From Clostridia bacterium (GTDB lineage Bacteria; Bacillota; Clostridia; Oscillospirales; CAG-272), in assembly GCA_017452565.1 (NCBI GenBank), contig JAFTMF010000165.1:1-16123 (forward strand): a DNA stretch of 16,123 bases, in the 5' to 3' direction. Below, in pieces: positions 14,513 through 16,123 of this stretch. The translations under genes and the position numbers were made by a program. The first letter of the stretch is position 1. Each line of letters starts with the position of its first letter. The notes under the pieces are model-generated. The model was not told the DNA's origin and searched no databases. It saw nothing but the letters and a program-made list of their open reading frames with translations.

Positions 14513-14540
14513 ATGTATATCTCCTTATTATTAAGTTTTT

Positions 14541-14640
14541 GAGCGGCGCAAGTATTTGCGCCGCTTTTAGTAAGTTTGGGGAGGTGCAGGAACCCTTTTT
14601 CAAAAGGGTTCCTGCCGGGGTGCGGGGCAGAGCCCTGCAA
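14541..14640. repeat. Intergenic block of three hairpins (dispersed-repeat-like)
   Basis: Three stems follow one another. The first is AGCGGCGCAA/TTGCGCCGCT (14542-14551 with 14556-14565, loop GTAT), followed on the plus strand by TTTT. The second has a 14-bp perfect arm (14586-14599 with 14602-14615) of the form GCAGGAACCC...GGGTTCCTGC with a 2-nt centre. The third is GCGGGGC/GCCCTGC (14622-14628 with 14632-14638, loop AGA, one G-T pair). The block lies between the alpha-mannosidase stop (14643) and the DUF2185 leader and may end or process that transcript. GGGTTCCTGCCGGGG plus GGGGCAGAGCCC-like strings are, from memory, recurrent between genes in Clostridia, so this is probably a dispersed repeat. 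Confidence 0.65.
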
Positions 14641-14642
14641 TA

Positions 14643-16123
14643 TCATACCAATTCGATCGTCACGATCTTCTTGGCGGGAACAGTCATGGTCAGCACGCCG
14701 TTTTCGATAGCAAGGGCTTCCTCGCGCTCCTCGTTCAGATTGGTGCGCCAGGCTTCCTTCACGCAGCCGCAGAGGGTGGCGCTGAGGGTTTGGGGCTTAT
14801 CGGTGAGGTTGAAGAAGCGGAGGATGGTGGTGTTGCGATCCTCAGCCTGCTTGCAGGCGGTGACGTGCAGATAGGGATTGTCGAACTTCACGTACTCCTT
14901 GGATGCGGGAACGGCACCCTTGTGGCACTCGGTGCCGATGGCAAGCACAGCGGGTGCTGCAAAATCGTAGGCGGTGCGGTAAGCGGTGCCTCTGCAATCG
15001 GTGCAGTAGGGGACAACGGCGTATTCCAGCGTATACTCGCCCTTGCACTGTGCCTTGGGAGTGGGGAAAATGCCCCAGTCACCCATCTCGGCTACGCAGC
15101 GCAGGAGGGTGATGGCGATGGTGTTGTGATCGTTGCGCAGCACTTCGTACTCGCAGATGCCGCGGTTGGCGATGGCAAGAGATGCGCCGTGTTTAGGCTC
15201 CAATGCCACGAATGCCTGAGTCTTCTGCAGGTTGGAGGGATTGGTCCAAGTGAAGGAAGGCTCGATGGGACGGGCGGTGAGGTCGAACTGACCCTCGGAC
15301 AGCGCCACGTCGGTGGAAATATCGGTATCAAACAGCGCACGGATGCGGTGATCCTCGCCGTTGTTGTGAATCACGGACTTTACGTCTACACGGTTTACGC
15401 CCTTGGTGAGGGTCACGTAAGAGGTTACCTGTGCATCGCCGGGGAGCATTGCCACGGTGCGGAAGGTTGCGCTGTAAGGAGTAGTCTCGTAGAGGGTAGT
15501 CTCGGCAGACTCGCAGAGGACGGGCTCGCCGCCTGCCTTGAAGTTATAGCTCTCACCCTTATCAGGCTGATCCTCCAGACGGTTCTGACCGAAGAAGGTT
15601 CTGCCGGTGCGCAGATCGGTGAGGTTGAATGCGCCGTCGGGACGGAAGGTAACCGAAAGCACCTCGTTGGCCATACCGTTTGCACGGATAGTGATGGGGC
15701 AATCGAGAACGGGAGCGGTGTCCACCTTCACAACCTTATAAACCTGCCAACCCATTGCTTCGGTAGTCACGGGGAACTCTACCTCGAAGCGATCCACGTA
15801 GCGAGGCTGACGGAATCTGTCCTTGGGGAGCGTATAGGTGAACTGATTGTCGATGCGGTTGATCTTGGCGGGAACCAAATTGCCCTCGCTATCGTAGATG
15901 GCGATTGCCTGCGCCTTTTCGTCTCTTGCGAAGTCTACGTTGGCCTTTGCCGTCACGGTAGACTTGCCGGGCTCGAGTGAGAGTACCAAAATCGCCTTGT
16001 CGCCGCCGCAATCGGTGTCAACCACGCCTGCCAGATAGGTCAGCGCCTCTTCGGTGAGCTTGTCGGACACCTGCTGAGAGGAGTCGAAGAGTGCCAGCAT
16101 GGCGTCGTAAACCTCGTCGCAGG
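14643..16123 (-). CDS. Alpha-mannosidase (GH38), C-terminal part; 5' end beyond the window
   Basis: The open frame continues to the right edge with no stop, so only the last 493 codons are present (residues before the first internal Met read CDEVYDA). What is visible is the C-terminal beta-rich half of a GH38 enzyme: the end of the helical middle region (DEVYDAMLALFDSSQQVSDK), a small beta domain with EGNLVPAKI, then the large super-sandwich with NRVDVKSVIHNNGEDHRIR, LFDTDIS, and a closing beta domain (TTILRFFNLTDKPQTLSATL, then VPAKKIVTIELV). The catalytic GH38 domain with its Zn site and Asp nucleophile would lie beyond 16123. The likely role is release of mannose from oligosaccharides in the cytosol. 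The TGA is at 14643-14645. GH38 is inferred from the C-terminal pattern only. Confidence 0.8.
   Translation of the reverse strand, partial: CDEVYDAMLALFDSSQQVSDKLTEEALTYLAGVVDTDCGGDKAILVLSLEPGKSTVTAKANVDFARDEKAQAIAIYDSEGNLVPAKINRIDNQFTYTLPKDRFRQPRYVDRFEVEFPVTTEAMGWQVYKVVKVDTAPVLDCPITIRANGMANEVLSVTFRPDGAFNLTDLRTGRTFFGQNRLEDQPDKGESYNFKAGGEPVLCESAETTLYETTPYSATFRTVAMLPGDAQVTSYVTLTKGVNRVDVKSVIHNNGEDHRIRALFDTDISTDVALSEGQFDLTARPIEPSFTWTNPSNLQKTQAFVALEPKHGASLAIANRGICEYEVLRNDHNTIAITLLRCVAEMGDWGIFPTPKAQCKGEYTLEYAVVPYCTDCRGTAYRTAYDFAAPAVLAIGTECHKGAVPASKEYVKFDNPYLHVTACKQAEDRNTTILRFFNLTDKPQTLSATLCGCVKEAWRTNLNEEREEALAIENGVLTMTVPAKKIVTIELV

Noticed and set aside
14510..14526. AAGGAGATATACATATG, identical to the ribosome site of pET-type expression vectors
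   Set aside because: The match is short (17 nt) and the flanks are ordinary genomic DNA, with no lac operator, T7 promoter or tag. It is read as a native strong ribosome site that coincides by chance.

Overview
The window looks like chromosomal DNA from an uncultured gut-type Clostridium relative (Firmicutes, class Clostridia, probably near Oscillospiraceae). The grounds are strong AGGAG-type ribosome sites, near-consensus sigma-A promoters, a MazF of the Bacillus/Clostridium EndoA type, a TSCPD-domain protein, Na/Pi transporters with PhoU-like tails, and short-hairpin intergenic repeats. Assignment is by eye; no search was possible. No prophage, insertion sequence, CRISPR array or rRNA is visible.

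Minus-strand block, 2 to 10797, read right to left. htpG has its own strong promoter (10861-10889). It is followed 3 bp later by a 303-aa protein that resembles a prephenate dehydratase/ACT protein missing one lobe, and then by a small TSCPD protein. A phosphoglucomutase-type enzyme follows and ends at a clear terminator. Next are two tandem Na+/phosphate cotransporter paralogs, each with its own leader. The upstream copy has four 11-bp-spaced repeats that match the PhoP box of Gram-positive bacteria. The block ends with a complete cytosolic M13 metallopeptidase.

Plus-strand block, 11117 to 13611. A solitary MazF-type endoribonuclease comes first. After it, a near-consensus promoter drives a small winged-helix regulator with a degenerate receiver domain. 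The regulator overlaps a dihydroorotase-family gene that has lost several metal- and substrate-binding residues. These last two look like a coupled pair of degenerate relatives of well-known families.

Right end, 13608 to 16123. A 167-bp array of small hairpins separated by ATGAAG begins at the stop codon of the dihydroorotase-like gene. Its stems vary in sequence but stay self-complementary, and the array switches orientation in the middle. A bidirectional terminator and a minus-strand tRNA-Leu(UAA) follow. Then come a gene-free stretch with a perfect 16-bp inverted repeat, an orphan DUF2185/Imm33-like gene, a hairpin-rich intergenic repeat, and the C-terminal part of a GH38 alpha-mannosidase that runs off the window.

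The best candidates for something new are the ATGAAG hairpin array, the PhoP-type control of the duplicated phosphate transporters, the degenerate dihydroorotase with its pseudo-receiver regulator, and the htpG-coupled truncated PDT/ACT-like protein.
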